A DNA stretch of 64,000 nucleotides, from positions 248,001-312,000 of the forward strand of contig NZ_SLWX01000004.1 in NCBI RefSeq assembly GCF_004340525.1, in the 5' to 3' direction. This DNA comes from Chromatocurvus halotolerans (GTDB lineage: Bacteria > Pseudomonadota > Gammaproteobacteria > Pseudomonadales > Halieaceae). This document shows positions 37,801 through 48,182 of this stretch, one piece after another. Below the pieces are notes generated by a model. The model had not been told where the DNA came from, searched no databases, and was given only the letters and a program-made list of their open reading frames with translations. The number at the start of each line of letters is the position of its first letter. The stretch's first letter is position 1. The translations under genes and the position numbers were made by a program.

Positions 37801-40376
37801 CCCGCGGATCTGACGGTCTCGCTCAGGTGCACCAGCCACTCGCGCTCCCGCGGCTTGCGCACCAGCTCAATCAGGGCGGACACCAGGGTGGGAGCAAACA
37901 ATACGGTGAGCACCACCATCGTCAGTTGCCATGCGGACCCGGCTATCCACAACCAGCCCGCCAGCAGCAGAGCCAACAGCGCAGGCGCCACCAGACTGCG
38001 CCGGAGATTGTCGAGGAGTTTCCAGCGGGTCAGCGCCGCCAGGGGATTCGGCGAACGCCCCGCCGCGGCGCCTTTTCCCCCGGGAGGCGCCGGTACCTGC
38101 GGCAGCAACCAGCCAGCCAGCTGCCAGTCCCCGCGCACCCAGCGGTGACGTCGACTGCCCTCGCTGGTAATGCTGACGGGATGCTCTTCGATCAATTCGA
38201 CATCGCTGACCAGTGCCGATCGCGCGTACCCGCTTTCGAGCAAATCATGGCTGAGAACGAGATTCTGCGGGAAGCGGCCCGCAACGGCGAGGCGAAAGGT
38301 ATCAACATCGTAGATGCCCTTGCCCACGAAAGACCCCTCCGCGAACAGATCCTGGTAGACGTCCGACACTTCCCGGGTGTAGGGGTCCAGACCCGATTCA
38401 CCGGCAAACAGCTGTGCAAAGCGCGAGCGGGCGGCGCTGGTCAGGCTGATTGACGCGCGGGGCTGCAGGATCGCATAGCCCTCGACCACGCGACCTTCGG
38501 CGGCACTGAAAACCGGCCGATTGAGGGGATGTGCCAGGTTACCCACGAGATGGTGGGCGGCATCCCTGGGGAGCTGCGTGTCCGTATCGAGGGTAATGAC
38601 GTAGCGGATGGATGGAAAGACGGCCGTATCACCGACAATGTCCGAGAAAGCGCTCAGGGCATCACCGCGCAGTCGGGCATTGAAATCCTCAAGTTTGCCG
38701 CGCTTGCGCTCGTAGCCCATCCACACCTGCTCCACCGGATTCCATGACCGCGGACGGTGCAGCAGATAGAAAATGCACGGGCGATCGTCGCGATAGGTCT
38801 CGTTCAGCGTCTCGACTGCAGCCCGGGCGCGCTCCACCAGTGCAGCGTCGCCGGGCAGGGTCTGCGCCTGCGCATCGCAAAAATCGGTGAGCAGGGCAAA
38901 GAACAGATTGCGGTCGCGATTGCCCAGGTAGCGAATCTCCATCGCCTCCAGCAGATCGTCAACATTCTGCAGGTCCGTGAGCAGGGTGGGGACGACAACC
39001 ATGGTGCGATGGGCGTCGGGAATTCCCTCGGAGAAATCCATTCTCGGTACAGCCCGAGGCGGCAGCGTTATCGTGACCAGCAGGTTGACCAGCGGGATGA
39101 CCAGTGCGGAGACCGCAATGGCGAGTGGCGGTGCGACAAGCCACAGGCGCCAGTCAGTCCACCCCGGGGCAGCGGCGGACATGAGGATCACTGGCACCAG
39201 CACGGTAAGCAGCAGGATAGGGCCGAGATACAGCGTCAGGCCCAGCCCCTGGCCACTCGCCGCGAGCCAGGAGCGCAGCGTGGTTCGATAGCCGACCGTG
39301 TCCTCCAGGAGATGCCGCCCCCGGTCGCAGAGGTAATAGGCAACATGCGCACTGCGGTGGTCCCTCCCCCGCCGGACCGCGGATTCCCGCGCCTTCTGTA
39401 TGGCCTTGCGCGCTACCGCAACTTCATCGCACCCGCTGCGGCGCGCCAGATCCTCGACCGCATGCCGGCAGCGGTCGCGGGTAGCGAAGTCCTGACCGCG
39501 GTAACTCCGGCCCGGATCCTCGGCCAGCGTCTGTTCGACCACGCTGAGTGATTCCACCGCCTCGGACCAGTCCATGGCATCGATGAAGCGCAGGCTACTG
39601 ATGCTGTTGGCGATGGAGATCTGGTTTGTCGCGGCCATGCGGCTGGCAGCCTCGGACAGCTCATTCGCCGTTACCCCCTGATCGAGCAGCTTGTGCTCCA
39701 CCCAGGTCTGTACAAATGCCATGGCGGAGCCCTGGGCCTGAAGCCTGGCGTAGAATTCCTCCACAAACGGGGCGGTCAGCAGCACATCCGCATCCGCGAA
39801 CTCGGCCAGCAGCTGGATCAGCTGCCGGGGTTCGTTCTCCGCCGCCGCAAGCATGCGGTCGGCCCAGGCGATGGCGGCATCGCGCTGCTCCCGTCGCTGC
39901 GCGATGCGCACGCTCACCCGGCCAAGATTTTCCAGCAATGCGAGCTGCAGCATGATCGGGAAGGCCCACAATTCGCCCAGTGTCAGCGCGCTCACCCGCT
40001 GGTAGGCGGCAAGGAGCCGGGTGACGTTTTCGCGGTCGACGCGCCCATCCATGTGTGAAATCAGCTCCAGCGCCAGATCGTAGATGCGCGGGAAACCGGC
40101 CGAAGGCCCATCGGCCAGGCGCGGCAGCTGCCTGCTGTAGCCACGCGGCAGATGGCGGCGAGCGAGGGTGACCTGTCGCTCGATCAGGTAATAGTTGTCG
40201 AGCAGCCATTCCTCGGCGGGGACCAGCTGCTGTCCCTCGGGACTGACGACGGTGACCACGTCGAGTGCCTGCTTCAGGGAACGGGCATTCTGCGCCAGTC
40301 GCGGCAGCAGGCTGTCGGGCCCGGGCTGCGGGTCCAGACGATGCTCACCGGCGAGGGTGGCGGCGTGTCGCTCCAA
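31857..40376 (-). CDS. ndvB: Cyclic beta-1,2-glucan synthase, NdvB/ChvB type
   Basis: A giant 2839-residue membrane enzyme that polymerises, trims and cyclises beta-glucan for the periplasm. An N-terminal helical region is followed by membrane segments near 395-450. A GT84 glycosyltransferase has the DTDTQ motif at Asp597/Asp599 ([13 protein letters not shown]). A second membrane cluster spans about 785-985. A glucoamylase-like domain covers about 1000-1480 ([35 protein letters not shown]). Two beta-sandwich repeats precede a GH94 phosphorylase domain with GDWNDGMN (first Asp at 2519). The start is uncertain: TTG 40376 lacks a ribosome site, while the frame is open to about 40490 and an AGGAG-preceded CTG lies upstream. 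It follows opgG-opgH on the same strand after about 220 bp. Confidence 0.93.
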   Translation of the reverse strand: MERHAATLAGEHRLDPQPGPDSLLPRLAQNARSLKQALDVVTVVSPEGQQLVPAEEWLLDNYYLIERQVTLARRHLPRGYSRQLPRLADGPSAGFPRIYDLALELISHMDGRVDRENVTRLLAAYQRVSALTLGELWAFPIMLQLALLENLGRVSVRIAQRREQRDAAIAWADRMLAAAENEPRQLIQLLAEFADADVLLTAPFVEEFYARLQAQGSAMAFVQTWVEHKLLDQGVTANELSEAASRMAATNQISIANSISSLRFIDAMDWSEAVESLSVVEQTLAEDPGRSYRGQDFATRDRCRHAVEDLARRSGCDEVAVARKAIQKARESAVRRGRDHRSAHVAYYLCDRGRHLLEDTVGYRTTLRSWLAASGQGLGLTLYLGPILLLTVLVPVILMSAAAPGWTDWRLWLVAPPLAIAVSALVIPLVNLLVTITLPPRAVPRMDFSEGIPDAHRTMVVVPTLLTDLQNVDDLLEAMEIRYLGNRDRNLFFALLTDFCDAQAQTLPGDAALVERARAAVETLNETYRDDRPCIFYLLHRPRSWNPVEQVWMGYERKRGKLEDFNARLRGDALSAFSDIVGDTAVFPSIRYVITLDTDTQLPRDAAHHLVGNLAHPLNRPVFSAAEGRVVEGYAILQPRASISLTSAARSRFAQLFAGESGLDPYTREVSDVYQDLFAEGSFVGKGIYDVDTFRLAVAGRFPQNLVLSHDLLESGYARSALVSDVELIEEHPVSITSEGSRRHRWVRGDWQLAGWLLPQVPAPPGGKGAAAGRSPNPLAALTRWKLLDNLRRSLVAPALLALLLAGWLWIAGSAWQLTMVVLTVLFAPTLVSALIELVRKPREREWLVHLSETVRSAGRPLALALLALVFLPYDTRICLGAVLRSAWGMLFTRRGLMQWQLPEYARRNACATLAEFYREMWAGPVFAIVLTVALLAASPSAVWLYAAPVLLLWWLSPLLGWWISQPLSDQAPHLSAGQQAFLRLSARRTWRYFEDFVVADDNYLPPDNFQESPAAAIASRTSPTNMGMSLLADLAALDFGYISTGQCLQRVGNTLVTMARLERFRGHFYNWYDTRTLQPLAPRYISSVDSGNLCGSLLTLQAGLDELKHQPILSATAFQGLVDTLQILSAHLPLSPAPGLIDHIRRLENLLQPLIHDPAALTIAAAVETLDQLPSLASQLVELQQAEEVDDDNHDNAERIYWARAFARQASTLAEEFAQLLPDSREWDGIPCLGELARVGVGDTLALQQLQYIDELTQRCRELAVMDFSFLYVSARGLLAIGFDVDERRLDPGCYDLLASEARLASFLLIAQGQVPQKHWFSLGRLLTRHEGVVSLISWSGSMFEYLMPQLIMPGYPSTLLDQTCRAAVARQIEYGRQRAVPWGISESCYNATDINQVYQYRAFGVPGLGFKRGLGDDLVIAPYASALALTVMPREACRNLQVLAGEGFLGTYGFYEAIDYTPSRLPPGKPHAIVRAFMAHHQGMSLLALAHVLLDQPMQRRFLSDPVLRATESLLQERVPRKGATLHPHAAEVTAAARPPGVDAGSIMRVFSTPHTRIPEVHLLSNGRYHVMVTQAGGGYSRWRDLAVARWREDAASDNWGTFIYLRDRESGRYWSSTHQPTLSPADDYKAIFVQGRAEYRRCDQAIETYTEVSVSPEDDVEIRRVKLTNQSSSRRRIEVTSYSEVVLAPLQADLAHRAFSNLFVQTEILFDRQAILCTRRPRSADEDTCWMFHLLAAPGTAVGEASYETDRARFLGRGRTVANPVVLENDPRRSALSNTQGSVLDPIVAIRRTLTLGPDESGTLQIISGAAASREAALALIEKYCDRHFVERAFEMAWFQSQEVLRHLNATEADAQTFGRLASSVIYSSPARRAAPAIVARNQLGQSGLWRFGISGDLPMVLIHIGDISRLDRVRQALQAHAYWRMKGLASDLVILNEDFSGYRAVLQDLIMGLINAGPEAHMIDQPGGVFLRRAEELSEEDRVLFQAVARVVISDTAGPLVEQLERRISTERRSDQLQPLRQAVPEPIVALSPRERIFDNGIGGFTPDGHEYVIMLEPGQTTPAPWVNVIASPHIGTVVSDSGSAYSWVENAHEFRLSTWHNDPVSDSSGETLYLRDEETAAFWSPTPLPAPGRSGYVCRHGFGYSVFEHTSAGIASELHTYVAMDAPVKLVVVKLRNQSKRTRKLSLTGYWELVMGEWRHSNLMHIVTETDADTGALLARNAYGRESAGRVVFAHVSERERSVSGSRTEFIGRNGSLARPAAMSRKRLSGRTGAGPDPCAALQARIELAPGQEREIVFVFGAARDAGEARHFIQRFGGRAGARQALEAVWEHWNRTLGAVNVETPDAALNVLANGWLVYQTLSCRLWGRSGYYQSGGAYGFRDQLQDTMALVHATPWLAREQLIRCAGRQFSKGDVQHWWHPPGGQGVRTQFSDDYLWLPYATCRYVRATGDTGVLDETVHFLSGRELHDDEEAYYDQPQESSESASLYEHCARAIRHGLRFGAHQLPLMGCGDWNDGMNNVGREGRGESVWLAWFLYENLVLFAALARARGDVDFAELCSAQAVLLRSNIEAQAWDGEWYRRAYFDDGTPLGSSDNAECQIDSISQSWAVISGGGDPQRASQAMMAVDTHLVRRDSQIIQLLDPPFDTSDLEPGYIKAYIPGVRENGGQYTHAAIWTSMAFAMMDDTERAWELFAMLNPVNKGSTPAAMARYRVEPYVMCADVYGVAPHVGRGGWTWYTGAAGWMYRLTIETLLGLDRDGDRLRVTPRVPADWDAYRVHYRFHDTLYHLCFQRVADTAFPGSGVRVDGAECPDRCIPLVNDHAEHHVEIDLSR

Positions 40377-40596
40377 CTGCTCGATGCTGAGCAGCTCCGA
40401 GCGCAGCAGTCCGGTATCCTGCTCCTGCCGCGGCGTTTTTCGAGGACGTGCCGCCTTTGCGAGTGCTGAGGTAACGATAGGATGGCTCCGTGGTCACTGC
40501 GATGGGATCAGCGATACCGACAGCGCAGGAAAGCCGCGCCCGACACGAGACGCTAGCGGCAGCAAGGGAGACTGTCTGTGCGCTGGAGTACAGACG

Positions 40597-42732
40597 CTAT
40601 GCAAACTGCTGCAGGCGACCCAGACCCTCGTGGTGGGAGAGCAGGGCCAGGGTTTCGGCCGGCTCCAGCCAGTGACAAAGCTCATCCAGGCTGCCCGCAT
40701 GTTCGGCTTTCCAGGCCGCAGTCACAGCAGCCGCATCGAAATCGTCCAGCGCCGCTTTCGCAGCGGCTGGCGGCGGTTTCAACTGAGCCTGATGCCAGGC
40801 AAGCAGGGCGGGATCAGCGGCGAGACGCCGCAGCGCGGAGCCGGCCTTAGCGGTCGGCAGACGCTCGAGCTCCGCCCGCATGCGCGCCAGCACGGGTGCG
40901 GGCCGCTTCTCTTCCGGCGCTCGCAGCAGTCCGACCCGCGCAAATGCCCGTCCGCGTCTGCTGCCACCGCTTATCCAGCTGAGCGGCGCGGCCAGCACCA
41001 GGCCGAGGGTAATGGGCAGCAACCAGTAGAACAGGGGTTGACTGATTTCCCAGGCGATGACCGCCAGTACCGAACCGAACAGCATGTGCCCGCGATGGGC
41101 GCGAAAGGCCGTGCCCCAGTCCAGCGCGCCATCGTCGCGCCGCTGGGGATTCCAGCCGCCATCATGGCCCAGGAACACAGCCCAGATCACATGGAACTGG
41201 GCCACCATCAGGATCGGCGCATACAGTGCAGACAGCAGGGTCTCGAACAGGGTGCTCAGGGTCAGGAGTATGGGTCCACCAAAGCGCAGGCAGAGCGGGA
41301 TATTCACCATGGCCGCAAGCCAGCCAAAAGCCTTCGGCGCCAGCACCACCGCCATGGACACCAGAAACAGCGTCAACGCCCGTTCGGCGTCGAATACCGG
41401 CCAGGTCGGGAACAGCGAGGGCTCGGCAAAATACTCCGGCCGCACCAGGCTGGCCTGCACCGCGATGGTCAGACCGACCACCACCAGCAGCAGCCAGAAC
41501 GCGGCACTGACATAGGCCATGATGCCGGTCAGCAGGTGCAGCCGGGTTGGCAGCGTGAGGCCGCGTGCGAACAGGACACGGCTGTGCTGCAGATTGCCCT
41601 GACACCAGCGCCGGTCGCGTATCAGGACATCCAGCAGTGACGGGGGTGCCTCTTCCCAGCTCTGTTCGATGTCCACATCAAAGCGCACCCCCCAGCCGGC
41701 GCGGCGCAGCAGCGCCGCCTCGATAAAGTCATGACTCAGCACGGCGCCGCCGAAGGGGGGCCGACCGCGCAGCAGTGGCAGCGAGCAGGATTCAGCGAAG
41801 GCGCGGGTGCGCACAATGGCGTTGTGTCCCCAGAAGTTGGACGACAGTCCGTGCCAGGCGGCGAGGCCGCGCGCATAGATCGGGCCGTAGCACTGGTTGG
41901 CGAACTGCTGCGCCCGCCCGTACAGGCTGGTGGCGCGGACAATACGCGGCAGGGACTGTATCAGTCCGACACCGGGCGCCGCCGCCATTCGGCGGGTCAG
42001 CGTGATCAGGGTATCCGCGCTGATGATGCTGTCGGCGTCCAGGATGATCATCGCTTCGTAGTCGCCGCCCCAGCGCCGGACCCAGTCGGCAATATTGCCA
42101 GCCTTGCGCTCGCGGTTGTCTGCCCGGCGCCGGTAATAAACCGGGCAGCTGGCATCGGCATCAAGAATGACCCTGCGAAAAACCGCCTCTTCCTCAATCC
42201 AGGCCTCCGCCTGGTTACTGTCGCTGAGGATAAAGAAGGCAAACCGGCCGGGCTCACGCGTCACGAGTTCCCCGCACATCGCCAGAATGGCCGCGGCGAT
42301 GCTACGCGGCGACTCGTTATACACCGGGAGCAGGATCGCGGTCTTAAACGGAATGTCACCGCTGTGCCCGGGGATAGCAACCAGGCGCGGCAGCAGACTC
42401 AGCGCCAGTCCCAGCGTCGCCTGGGCAAAGGCAAAGGAGATCCAGGTAAAGTTGATGCTGAAAAGAACCAGGAAAATCCACTGCAGTACGGTGACTGTGG
42501 TGGTGCTGAGAACCCCGTACATCTCAATGCTGCCGTAAACCGCCAGCGCAAGCGTCATCGCAAGGATATACAGCCGTGCGAACAGGGTTTTCAGTCGGGC
42601 AGCTAACGACGCGCGCGCACGCAGCGTCCGGCGCGGTTCATGCAGCTGTCGCCGCGGCATCGCCAGCGGGCTCTCCGGGGGGACTGCCAGCAGCGAAGGC
42701 TGCGCCGGCGCTATGGCCGGATCATTACTCAT
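40597..42732 (-). CDS. opgH: Glucans biosynthesis glucosyltransferase OpgH
   Basis: A 711-residue inner-membrane GT2 glucosyltransferase that builds the linear beta-1,2 backbone of osmoregulated periplasmic glucans from UDP-glucose. Seen: two N-terminal helices, ILLPVYNESPRSIAAAILAM, the AMIILDADSIISADTLI acceptor/donor Asp region, the RDRRWCQGNLQHSRVL (QxxRW-type) motif, then several C-terminal helices. It is shorter than E. coli OpgH (about 850) at both ends. It overlaps opgG by 8 bp, indicating coupled translation. Its downstream neighbour is the NdvB-type synthase. Confidence 0.94.
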   Translation of the reverse strand: MSNDPAIAPAQPSLLAVPPESPLAMPRRQLHEPRRTLRARASLAARLKTLFARLYILAMTLALAVYGSIEMYGVLSTTTVTVLQWIFLVLFSINFTWISFAFAQATLGLALSLLPRLVAIPGHSGDIPFKTAILLPVYNESPRSIAAAILAMCGELVTREPGRFAFFILSDSNQAEAWIEEEAVFRRVILDADASCPVYYRRRADNRERKAGNIADWVRRWGGDYEAMIILDADSIISADTLITLTRRMAAAPGVGLIQSLPRIVRATSLYGRAQQFANQCYGPIYARGLAAWHGLSSNFWGHNAIVRTRAFAESCSLPLLRGRPPFGGAVLSHDFIEAALLRRAGWGVRFDVDIEQSWEEAPPSLLDVLIRDRRWCQGNLQHSRVLFARGLTLPTRLHLLTGIMAYVSAAFWLLLVVVGLTIAVQASLVRPEYFAEPSLFPTWPVFDAERALTLFLVSMAVVLAPKAFGWLAAMVNIPLCLRFGGPILLTLSTLFETLLSALYAPILMVAQFHVIWAVFLGHDGGWNPQRRDDGALDWGTAFRAHRGHMLFGSVLAVIAWEISQPLFYWLLPITLGLVLAAPLSWISGGSRRGRAFARVGLLRAPEEKRPAPVLARMRAELERLPTAKAGSALRRLAADPALLAWHQAQLKPPPAAAKAALDDFDAAAVTAAWKAEHAGSLDELCHWLEPAETLALLSHHEGLGRLQQFA

Positions 42733-44284
42733 TCAGCCTGCGGTAGAGCCAGGTTTCCGCAACGGGTTCATCGTCGCGCTTGAGCTCCACACGCAACTCC
42801 GCAACGGGCGCCTCGTTCTCGCCCAGCGTGAGGAAGACGCGGGCACCGCCGATGTCAGGATTGGGCTGGATGCGCGACTCCAGTATGCGGCCCGGGTTCA
42901 TGCTGGCGTTGACCGTGATCCCGTCCAGGCTCTCGGCCTCCAGGTTACTGTAATCAATGACAATCTCCTGCCTGTCGCTGAACAGCTTCTGACCGCCGGC
43001 GCTGCGGACAACCTGAACGGCCTCCGTGGTGTAGGGCACCCGGTCGGGCCAGCTTAGCCGATAGGCATAGCTGAATCGCTCGCCCCGCCTGAGGCCTGCC
43101 TCAGGGCGCCAGTAAGCGACAATATTGTCATTGGTCTCGGCGTCCGTGGGAATCTCCACCAGCTGCACATGCCCCTTCCCCCAGTCACCCATGGGCTGCA
43201 CCCATGCCGACGGCCGCCTCTCGTAACGGGCCTCCAGATCCTGGTAGCCGGCAAGCTCCCGCTGGCGCTGGATCAGGCCAAAACCCTTCGGATTGTTGTC
43301 GACGAAGGCGCTGATCTGCAGGGTTCGCGGATTGGCCAGCGGCCGCCAGAGTCGCTCACCGTTGCCGCGTCGGATGGCGAGCCCCTCGGAATCGTGCACC
43401 GCGGGACGGTAGTCACTGCGATCGGCGTGATCCAGCGGCCCGTGCAGGAACATGGATGTAAGTGGCGCCAGCCCCACGTGCGCAATGTCCTCGCGGGGAA
43501 ACAGCGTCACCTCGACGTCCATGCGCAGCGGCGCACCGGGATAAATGCCAAACCGGTAGGCGCCGGTCACGCGTTTGCTGTCCAGCAGCGCGTGCACCAC
43601 CATGGACTCCTGGCGGCTCGAGGGCCGCTCCACCCAGAAGTGGCGGAAGATGGGATGCTCCTCGCCCTTCGGCCCCGCAACATCAATGGCCAGGCCTCGC
43701 GCGGACAGGCCGTAGAGCTGGCCTTTTGAGACGCCGCGGAAGTAGCTGGCCCCCTGGAACACGAGGAATTCATCTGCGTAGGTATCGCTGTTGAGAGGAT
43801 AGTGCAGTCGCATCCCGGCGTATTTGCCGATATCTGCCAGCACGCTCGCCAGCTCGGGCGCTGGCACGCGAAATGAATCCTTCGAAACGATGAGCGGGAA
43901 ACTCCTGCCGTTTTCCACAATATCGATGTCTACAAGGTCCCGATACAGGAAGCCCGGCGCGAACAGCTGTATCGAAAAACGTGTCGGCGTGCGGCCCCAG
44001 ACAGCCGCGTCCTGCTGGTAGTTGATTTTGCGGTACTCGGAGTAGTCCAGCTCGGACAGGGATTCCGGCGCCTGCGCCGGCGGCGTGAAGGGCTTCTCCG
44101 ACAGCTGCCTGGCCCGCTCAATCACGGTTTGTCGGGAAAACGTCTCGCCCTCACCCGCCGCCGGCTGCGCCCTCACAACGACAATGGTGCACACCCAGAA
44201 ACATAGCGTCGCGAGCAGCAACCGCTGGTGCCAGGAAAGCGATAGAGCGGCGCTACCTGCGCGCGCGACGGTTGCGGCAAACAT
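42725..44284 (-). CDS. opgG: Glucan biosynthesis protein OpgG (periplasmic)
   Basis: A 519-residue periplasmic protein needed for branching or release of osmoregulated glucans. The N-terminal signal peptide contains LLLATLCFWVCTIVVVRAQ with likely cleavage after RA. The mature part shows the family blocks ARQLSEKPFTPPAQAPESLS, DYSEYRKINYQQDAAVWG, GASYFRGVSKGQLYGLSARG and FGLIQRQRELAGYQDLEARY. I prefer ATG 44284 over the TTG at 44341, because it places the signal sequence correctly. First gene of the opgG-opgH pair. The 116 bp upstream of it show no clear promoter consensus. Confidence 0.94.
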   Translation of the reverse strand: MFAATVARAGSAALSLSWHQRLLLATLCFWVCTIVVVRAQPAAGEGETFSRQTVIERARQLSEKPFTPPAQAPESLSELDYSEYRKINYQQDAAVWGRTPTRFSIQLFAPGFLYRDLVDIDIVENGRSFPLIVSKDSFRVPAPELASVLADIGKYAGMRLHYPLNSDTYADEFLVFQGASYFRGVSKGQLYGLSARGLAIDVAGPKGEEHPIFRHFWVERPSSRQESMVVHALLDSKRVTGAYRFGIYPGAPLRMDVEVTLFPREDIAHVGLAPLTSMFLHGPLDHADRSDYRPAVHDSEGLAIRRGNGERLWRPLANPRTLQISAFVDNNPKGFGLIQRQRELAGYQDLEARYERRPSAWVQPMGDWGKGHVQLVEIPTDAETNDNIVAYWRPEAGLRRGERFSYAYRLSWPDRVPYTTEAVQVVRSAGGQKLFSDRQEIVIDYSNLEAESLDGITVNASMNPGRILESRIQPNPDIGGARVFLTLGENEAPVAELRVELKRDDEPVAETWLYRRLNE

Positions 44285-44400
44285 GACTGTGCCCCACTTG
44301 AGAATTAGTGACGATAACACCCCAGTATGACGATTTAACAATAATGGCCAGAAAGTCTATGTACGGCAAGTCACACAGGCCGTATTTGCCGCGTTGGCGA

Positions 44401-44991
44401 TCAGCTGAAGCCGTACACCAGCGCAGCGATGCCGGCCAGGGTGAAGACAAATGCGATCAGAGCCAGCAGGCCGTCGCGTGCAATGTGGGCGAGACCGAAC
44501 AGGCTCAGCGCCAGCCCGGCGATATTGGCGCTAAAAGGAATGAGTTCCATGGGCGGCAAGACCAGCGCGATGATCAGACAGGCAGTGGCCGTGGCATAAC
44601 GCGCCGACCCGGCAATGAAGAACGGCAGTCGCGGTTTGAGAAGCCGGTCGACAAACCGGGCCGCACGCCGGGACCTTCCCACCGCCTTCTGCAGCGTCTG
44701 CGCCTTGAGCGAGCGACCGCGCAGCCAGCGCGGCAGCCAGAAATAGCGCCGGTTGGCGAGCAGCTGCGCGGAAATCAGAAAAACGAACACTGCCATGACC
44801 GTAGGGACCGCAGGAATGTCGCCGATGATCGGCGCCAGGACCACGAACCCCGCCAGCAGCAGCAAGGCCCCGAAGGAGCGCTCGCCGATAGCGCTCATGA
44901 TGGCCTCAACGCTCACCGGATCCTGCTCCCGGGATGCGCGAAGAATGCGCTCCAGCACGTCATCCAGACTCGCAACTGTCGTGTCTTTCAT
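44401..44991 (-). CDS. ExoD-family membrane protein
   Basis: A 196-residue protein with four or five hydrophobic segments and the ExoD pattern: LLLLAGFVVLAPIIGDIPAVPT near residue 45, RRYFWLPRWLRGRSL, then C-terminal helices. In Rhizobium exoD affects exopolysaccharide and alkali tolerance; its biochemical role is unknown. Either ATG 44991 or an in-frame TTG at 44997 could start it. The latter overlaps the preceding stop as TTGA. It is co-transcribed with the cation exchanger upstream. Confidence 0.8.
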   Translation of the reverse strand: MKDTTVASLDDVLERILRASREQDPVSVEAIMSAIGERSFGALLLLAGFVVLAPIIGDIPAVPTVMAVFVFLISAQLLANRRYFWLPRWLRGRSLKAQTLQKAVGRSRRAARFVDRLLKPRLPFFIAGSARYATATACLIIALVLPPMELIPFSANIAGLALSLFGLAHIARDGLLALIAFVFTLAGIAALVYGFS

Positions 44992-44993
44992 GC

Positions 44994-46031
44994 TCAACCC
45001 ATCCCAGCCAGCACGACGAAGCCGCCCACATAGACGATGAGCGTCAGCACGCTTTCAAGGCCGATATTGCCCGGTCCACTGGTCTGCCGGTACAGCATGC
45101 CGAGCAACAGAATCACGTTCAGCAGAATGATCAGGGCAGTGAGAAAGATTTCCCGCATCCCCACGCCAGGGGCGCCAAAGACAGAGCCTGAGACAAACGC
45201 GAGGTCGATCGCCACGACAAATAGCATGTCGAAGGTATTGCCGCCCACGATATCCGCTACCGCCAGCGTCAGCGCGCCGCGTCTCACGGCGGCCAGCGTG
45301 GTGACCAGCTCCGGCAGGGACGTCACCACTCCGGAGAGCATGGCGCCGGCGACGCTATCCGAGATGCCGGTCGCGTCGGCAATCACGCCGGTGGAATGGG
45401 CGACAACCACCCCGGCGACCATCACCACAAGCCCCGCCAGGCTGAACTTGATGATCAGCGGCGCCAGGCGTTCCTGCCGGGCATCCCGGTCCGGCTTGTC
45501 GGGCACGGTTTCACGGGTGGACCGCGGTGACCACATGGGCTTCTCGCCCATCCGATAGACAATCACAACGCCGGCGATCAGCACGACCAGGATAAACGGC
45601 GTAACGGGGTGAATCGGCCCCAGGCTGACACTCGGCCCGGCCAGGGCGAGAAGCACCAGCGCCAGCGTGATAACCAGCAGCGCAATCTGGCCGATGTTCT
45701 GCAGCGATGCGGCGGCGTGTTCCAGGTTGGCCTTGCGATAGCTGATGTCGGCAAGGGCAAGGAACGCCGTCTGCACCGCGATGCCACCGAGGGCGTTGCT
45801 GATGGCCAGGGCCGGGCGCCCCTCCAGCGCCGCGGTAACCGATGCGGCGAGTCCGGGGAGTGACGTTATCATGCCCAGAAAAAAAGCCCCGGCGAGTGCT
45901 TCGCCAAGGCCGGTGCGGTCCGCCAGACGGTCGGCGAGGCCGGCGAGGTGGGTGCCGACCCAGGCAATCAGCACCCCGGCAGACAGAAAAGCCAGCACGG
46001 TCTGCCACAGCGGCAGGTCAGCTATGCCCAT
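44994..46031 (-). CDS. Sodium/calcium exchanger family cation antiporter
   Basis: A 345-residue CaCA-family membrane protein made of two inverted five-helix repeats. The alpha-repeat motifs are recognisable as EALAGAFFLGMITSLPGLAAS in the first half and SVAGAMLSGVVTSLPELVTT in the second, each followed by an N-x-x-G (SNALGG, DIVGGNTFD). It moves calcium or another cation against sodium or protons. A charged cytoplasmic loop separates the halves. It lies 24 bp downstream of nothing it obviously belongs with: typA ends 24 bp from its start on the same strand, so read-through from typA is possible. Confidence 0.85.
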   Translation of the reverse strand: MGIADLPLWQTVLAFLSAGVLIAWVGTHLAGLADRLADRTGLGEALAGAFFLGMITSLPGLAASVTAALEGRPALAISNALGGIAVQTAFLALADISYRKANLEHAAASLQNIGQIALLVITLALVLLALAGPSVSLGPIHPVTPFILVVLIAGVVIVYRMGEKPMWSPRSTRETVPDKPDRDARQERLAPLIIKFSLAGLVVMVAGVVVAHSTGVIADATGISDSVAGAMLSGVVTSLPELVTTLAAVRRGALTLAVADIVGGNTFDMLFVVAIDLAFVSGSVFGAPGVGMREIFLTALIILLNVILLLGMLYRQTSGPGNIGLESVLTLIVYVGGFVVLAGMG

Positions 46032-46055
46032 CTCTCACCGGGGCGATCAACGGTC

Positions 46056-47867
46056 TCAGCCGCGCGAGGCGCGCTTGCGTTCATGCTCCAGCAGCAGCTT
46101 CTTGCGCAGGCGGATGCTCAGCGGCGTAACCTCCACCAGCTCGTCCTCCTCGATGAACTCCAGCGCCTGCTCCAGGGTGTGCTGCACCGCCGGCGTCAGG
46201 GTGAGGGCCTCGTCGGTGCCGGAGGCACGCACGTTGGTGAGCTGCTTGGCCTTGGTGGGATTGACTACCAGATCGTTGCCGCGGCTGTGCAGGCCGATGA
46301 TCTGGCCCTCGTAGACATCCACGTTCGGCAGCACGAACAGCCGGCCGCGATCCTGCAGGTTGAACAGGCCGTAGGCCAGAGTCTTGCCCTTGACCATGGA
46401 TACCAGCACGCCGTTGACGCGGTGGCTCATGTCGCCACCCTTGACCGGGCCATAGTGATCAAAAATGTGGTTCATGGTGCCGCTGCCCGAGGTCATGGTC
46501 AGGAACTGCGAGCGGAAGCCGATCAGGCCCCGCGCCGGCACAATGAATTCAAGCCGCACGCGGCCCTTGCCGTCCGGGACCATGTTGCCGAGTTCGGCGC
46601 GGCGCTGGCCCAGCTCTTCCATGATGGAGCCCTGGTGCTGCTCCTCGACATCGATGACCAGTTGCTCGAAGGGCTCCTGCAGCACCCCGTCGATCTCGCG
46701 CTGAATCACCTCGGGGCGTGACACGCCGAGCTCGAAGCCCTCGCGGCGCATGGTCTCGATCAGCACCGACAGGTGCAGCTCACCGCGGCCGGACACCTTG
46801 AACTTGTCCGGACTGTCGCCGGGCTCGACGCGCAGGGCGACGTTGTGAATCAGCTCGCGCTGCAGTCGCTCGGCGATATTGCGCGACGTCACGTACTTGC
46901 CTTCCTTGCCGGCAAAGGGCGAATCGTTCACCTGGAAGGTCATGCTGACCGTCGGCTCGTCCACGCTCAGCGGCGGCAAGGCCTCGGGCGCGGCCGGATC
47001 GCACAGCGTGTCGGAGATGTTCAGGCCTTCTATCCCGGTAACGCAGACGATATCACCGGCTTCGGCAGCGGGTACGTCAACCCGGTCCAGGCCATGATAG
47101 CCCATGACCTGCAGGACGCGGCCATTGCGCTTCGCGCCCTCGCGGCTTAGCACCGCCACCTGGGTGTTCGGCGTGAGGCGCCCGCGGGTGATGCGGCCTA
47201 CGCCGATAACGCCGACATAGCTGTTGTAGTCCAGCGCACTGATCTGCATCTGCAGGGGCCCGTCGGAATTCACCGCCGGCGCCGGCACGTGCTCGATAAT
47301 TGCCTCGAACAGCGGCTTCATGTCCTCTGCCATGTCCGCGTGGTCCAGTCCCGAAATACCCTCGATGGCGGCCGCGAAGATCACCGGGAAGTCCATCTGC
47401 TCCTCGGTGGCGCCCAGCGCGTCGAACAGATCGAACACCTGGTCCACCACCCAGTCGGGGCGGGCTCCGGGGCGATCGACCTTGTTCACCACCACGATGG
47501 GCCGCAGGCCCTGCTCGAAGGCCTTTGACGTGACAAAGCGGGTCTGCGGCATCGGGCCGTCAACGGCGTCGACCAGCAGCAGCACCGAATCCACCATCGA
47601 CATGACGCGCTCCACCTCGCCACCGAAGTCGGCGTGTCCCGGGGTGTCGACAATGTTGATGCGGTAGTCGCCGTAGCGCAGCGCCGTATTCTTGGCGAGG
47701 ATGGTAATGCCCCGCTCTTTTTCCTGGTCGTTGGAGTCCATGATACGCTCGGACCCGACATTGCGGCGGTCGAGCGTGCCGGACTGATGCAGCAGGCAAT
47801 CTACCAGGGTTGTCTTGCCGTGATCGACGTGGGCGATGATGGCGATGTTGCGAAGATTATCTATCAC
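46056..47867 (-). CDS. typA: Ribosome-associated GTPase TypA/BipA
   Basis: A 603-residue translational GTPase related to EF-G, associated with ribosome assembly and stress adaptation. G1 [11 protein letters not shown]2 in KERGITI, G3 [15 protein letters not shown]4 [14 protein letters not shown], and the TypA-specific C-terminal [18 protein letters not shown] with a late [11 protein letters not shown] are all present. The open frame extends far upstream across glnA, but the GTG at 47867, with GGAG eight bases before it, gives the standard N-terminus ([16 protein letters not shown]). It is divergent from glnA across 315 bp. Confidence 0.96.
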   Translation of the reverse strand: MIDNLRNIAIIAHVDHGKTTLVDCLLHQSGTLDRRNVGSERIMDSNDQEKERGITILAKNTALRYGDYRINIVDTPGHADFGGEVERVMSMVDSVLLLVDAVDGPMPQTRFVTSKAFEQGLRPIVVVNKVDRPGARPDWVVDQVFDLFDALGATEEQMDFPVIFAAAIEGISGLDHADMAEDMKPLFEAIIEHVPAPAVNSDGPLQMQISALDYNSYVGVIGVGRITRGRLTPNTQVAVLSREGAKRNGRVLQVMGYHGLDRVDVPAAEAGDIVCVTGIEGLNISDTLCDPAAPEALPPLSVDEPTVSMTFQVNDSPFAGKEGKYVTSRNIAERLQRELIHNVALRVEPGDSPDKFKVSGRGELHLSVLIETMRREGFELGVSRPEVIQREIDGVLQEPFEQLVIDVEEQHQGSIMEELGQRRAELGNMVPDGKGRVRLEFIVPARGLIGFRSQFLTMTSGSGTMNHIFDHYGPVKGGDMSHRVNGVLVSMVKGKTLAYGLFNLQDRGRLFVLPNVDVYEGQIIGLHSRGNDLVVNPTKAKQLTNVRASGTDEALTLTPAVQHTLEQALEFIEEDELVEVTPLSIRLRKKLLLEHERKRASRG

Positions 47868-48019
47868 GGGGGCACTCCAGGGGCCGTTCGCGGGCAAAAT
47901 GGGCGCGGAGTATACCTGAAACCCGTGTCCCGCGAGGATTTTTTCTCTGCGCGGGAATGTATCGATCTGGTGCAAAACGGCACCGCGCGCGGCGCAAACG
48001 CACCATAACGGGGTATTAG

Positions 48020-48036
48020 TGCTATATTGTGGTGCA
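48020..48036 (+). promoter_or_regulatory. NtrC-binding site upstream of glnA
   Basis: TGCTATATTGTGGTGCA fits the 17-bp NtrC pattern TGCAC-N7-GTGCA, with a perfect right half and a weaker left half. Its centre is about 106 bp upstream of the predicted sigma-54 start point. Confidence 0.65.
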
Positions 48037-48107
48037 CCCGCCGGATCAAAGACTGGCAGCCGCTGAAAAACCAGAATGCTATCATGCGCTTGCGAGAAGC
48101 ACTTTTT

Positions 48108-48123
48108 CGGCACACTTCTTGCT
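48108..48123 (+). promoter_or_regulatory. Sigma-54 promoter of glnA
   Basis: CGGCAC-ACTTC-TTGCT matches TGGCAC-N5-TTGCW at all positions but the first, including the invariant GG and GC at -24 and -12. The start point would be near 48134, giving a leader of about 49 bases before the glnA ATG. Confidence 0.75.
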
Positions 48124-48182
48124 GAATATTCCCACTGCCGTAGCCCGCAGGGCCGGCCACATACCATGACGGAGGATCGATG

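Larger units (their letters stand above)
47868..48182. other. typA-glnA divergent regulatory region
   Basis: A 315-bp gap without a coding gene. It holds, left to right, a TATACT -10-like element for typA on the minus strand (47914-47909) without a good -35, an inverted repeat GGTGC-N6-GCACC at 47969-47984, an NtrC half-site-like CGCACCATAA starting at 47999, a fuller NtrC site at 48020-48036, and a sigma-54 promoter at 48108-48123. The glnA ribosome site GGAGG is at 48171-48175. Confidence 0.6.
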
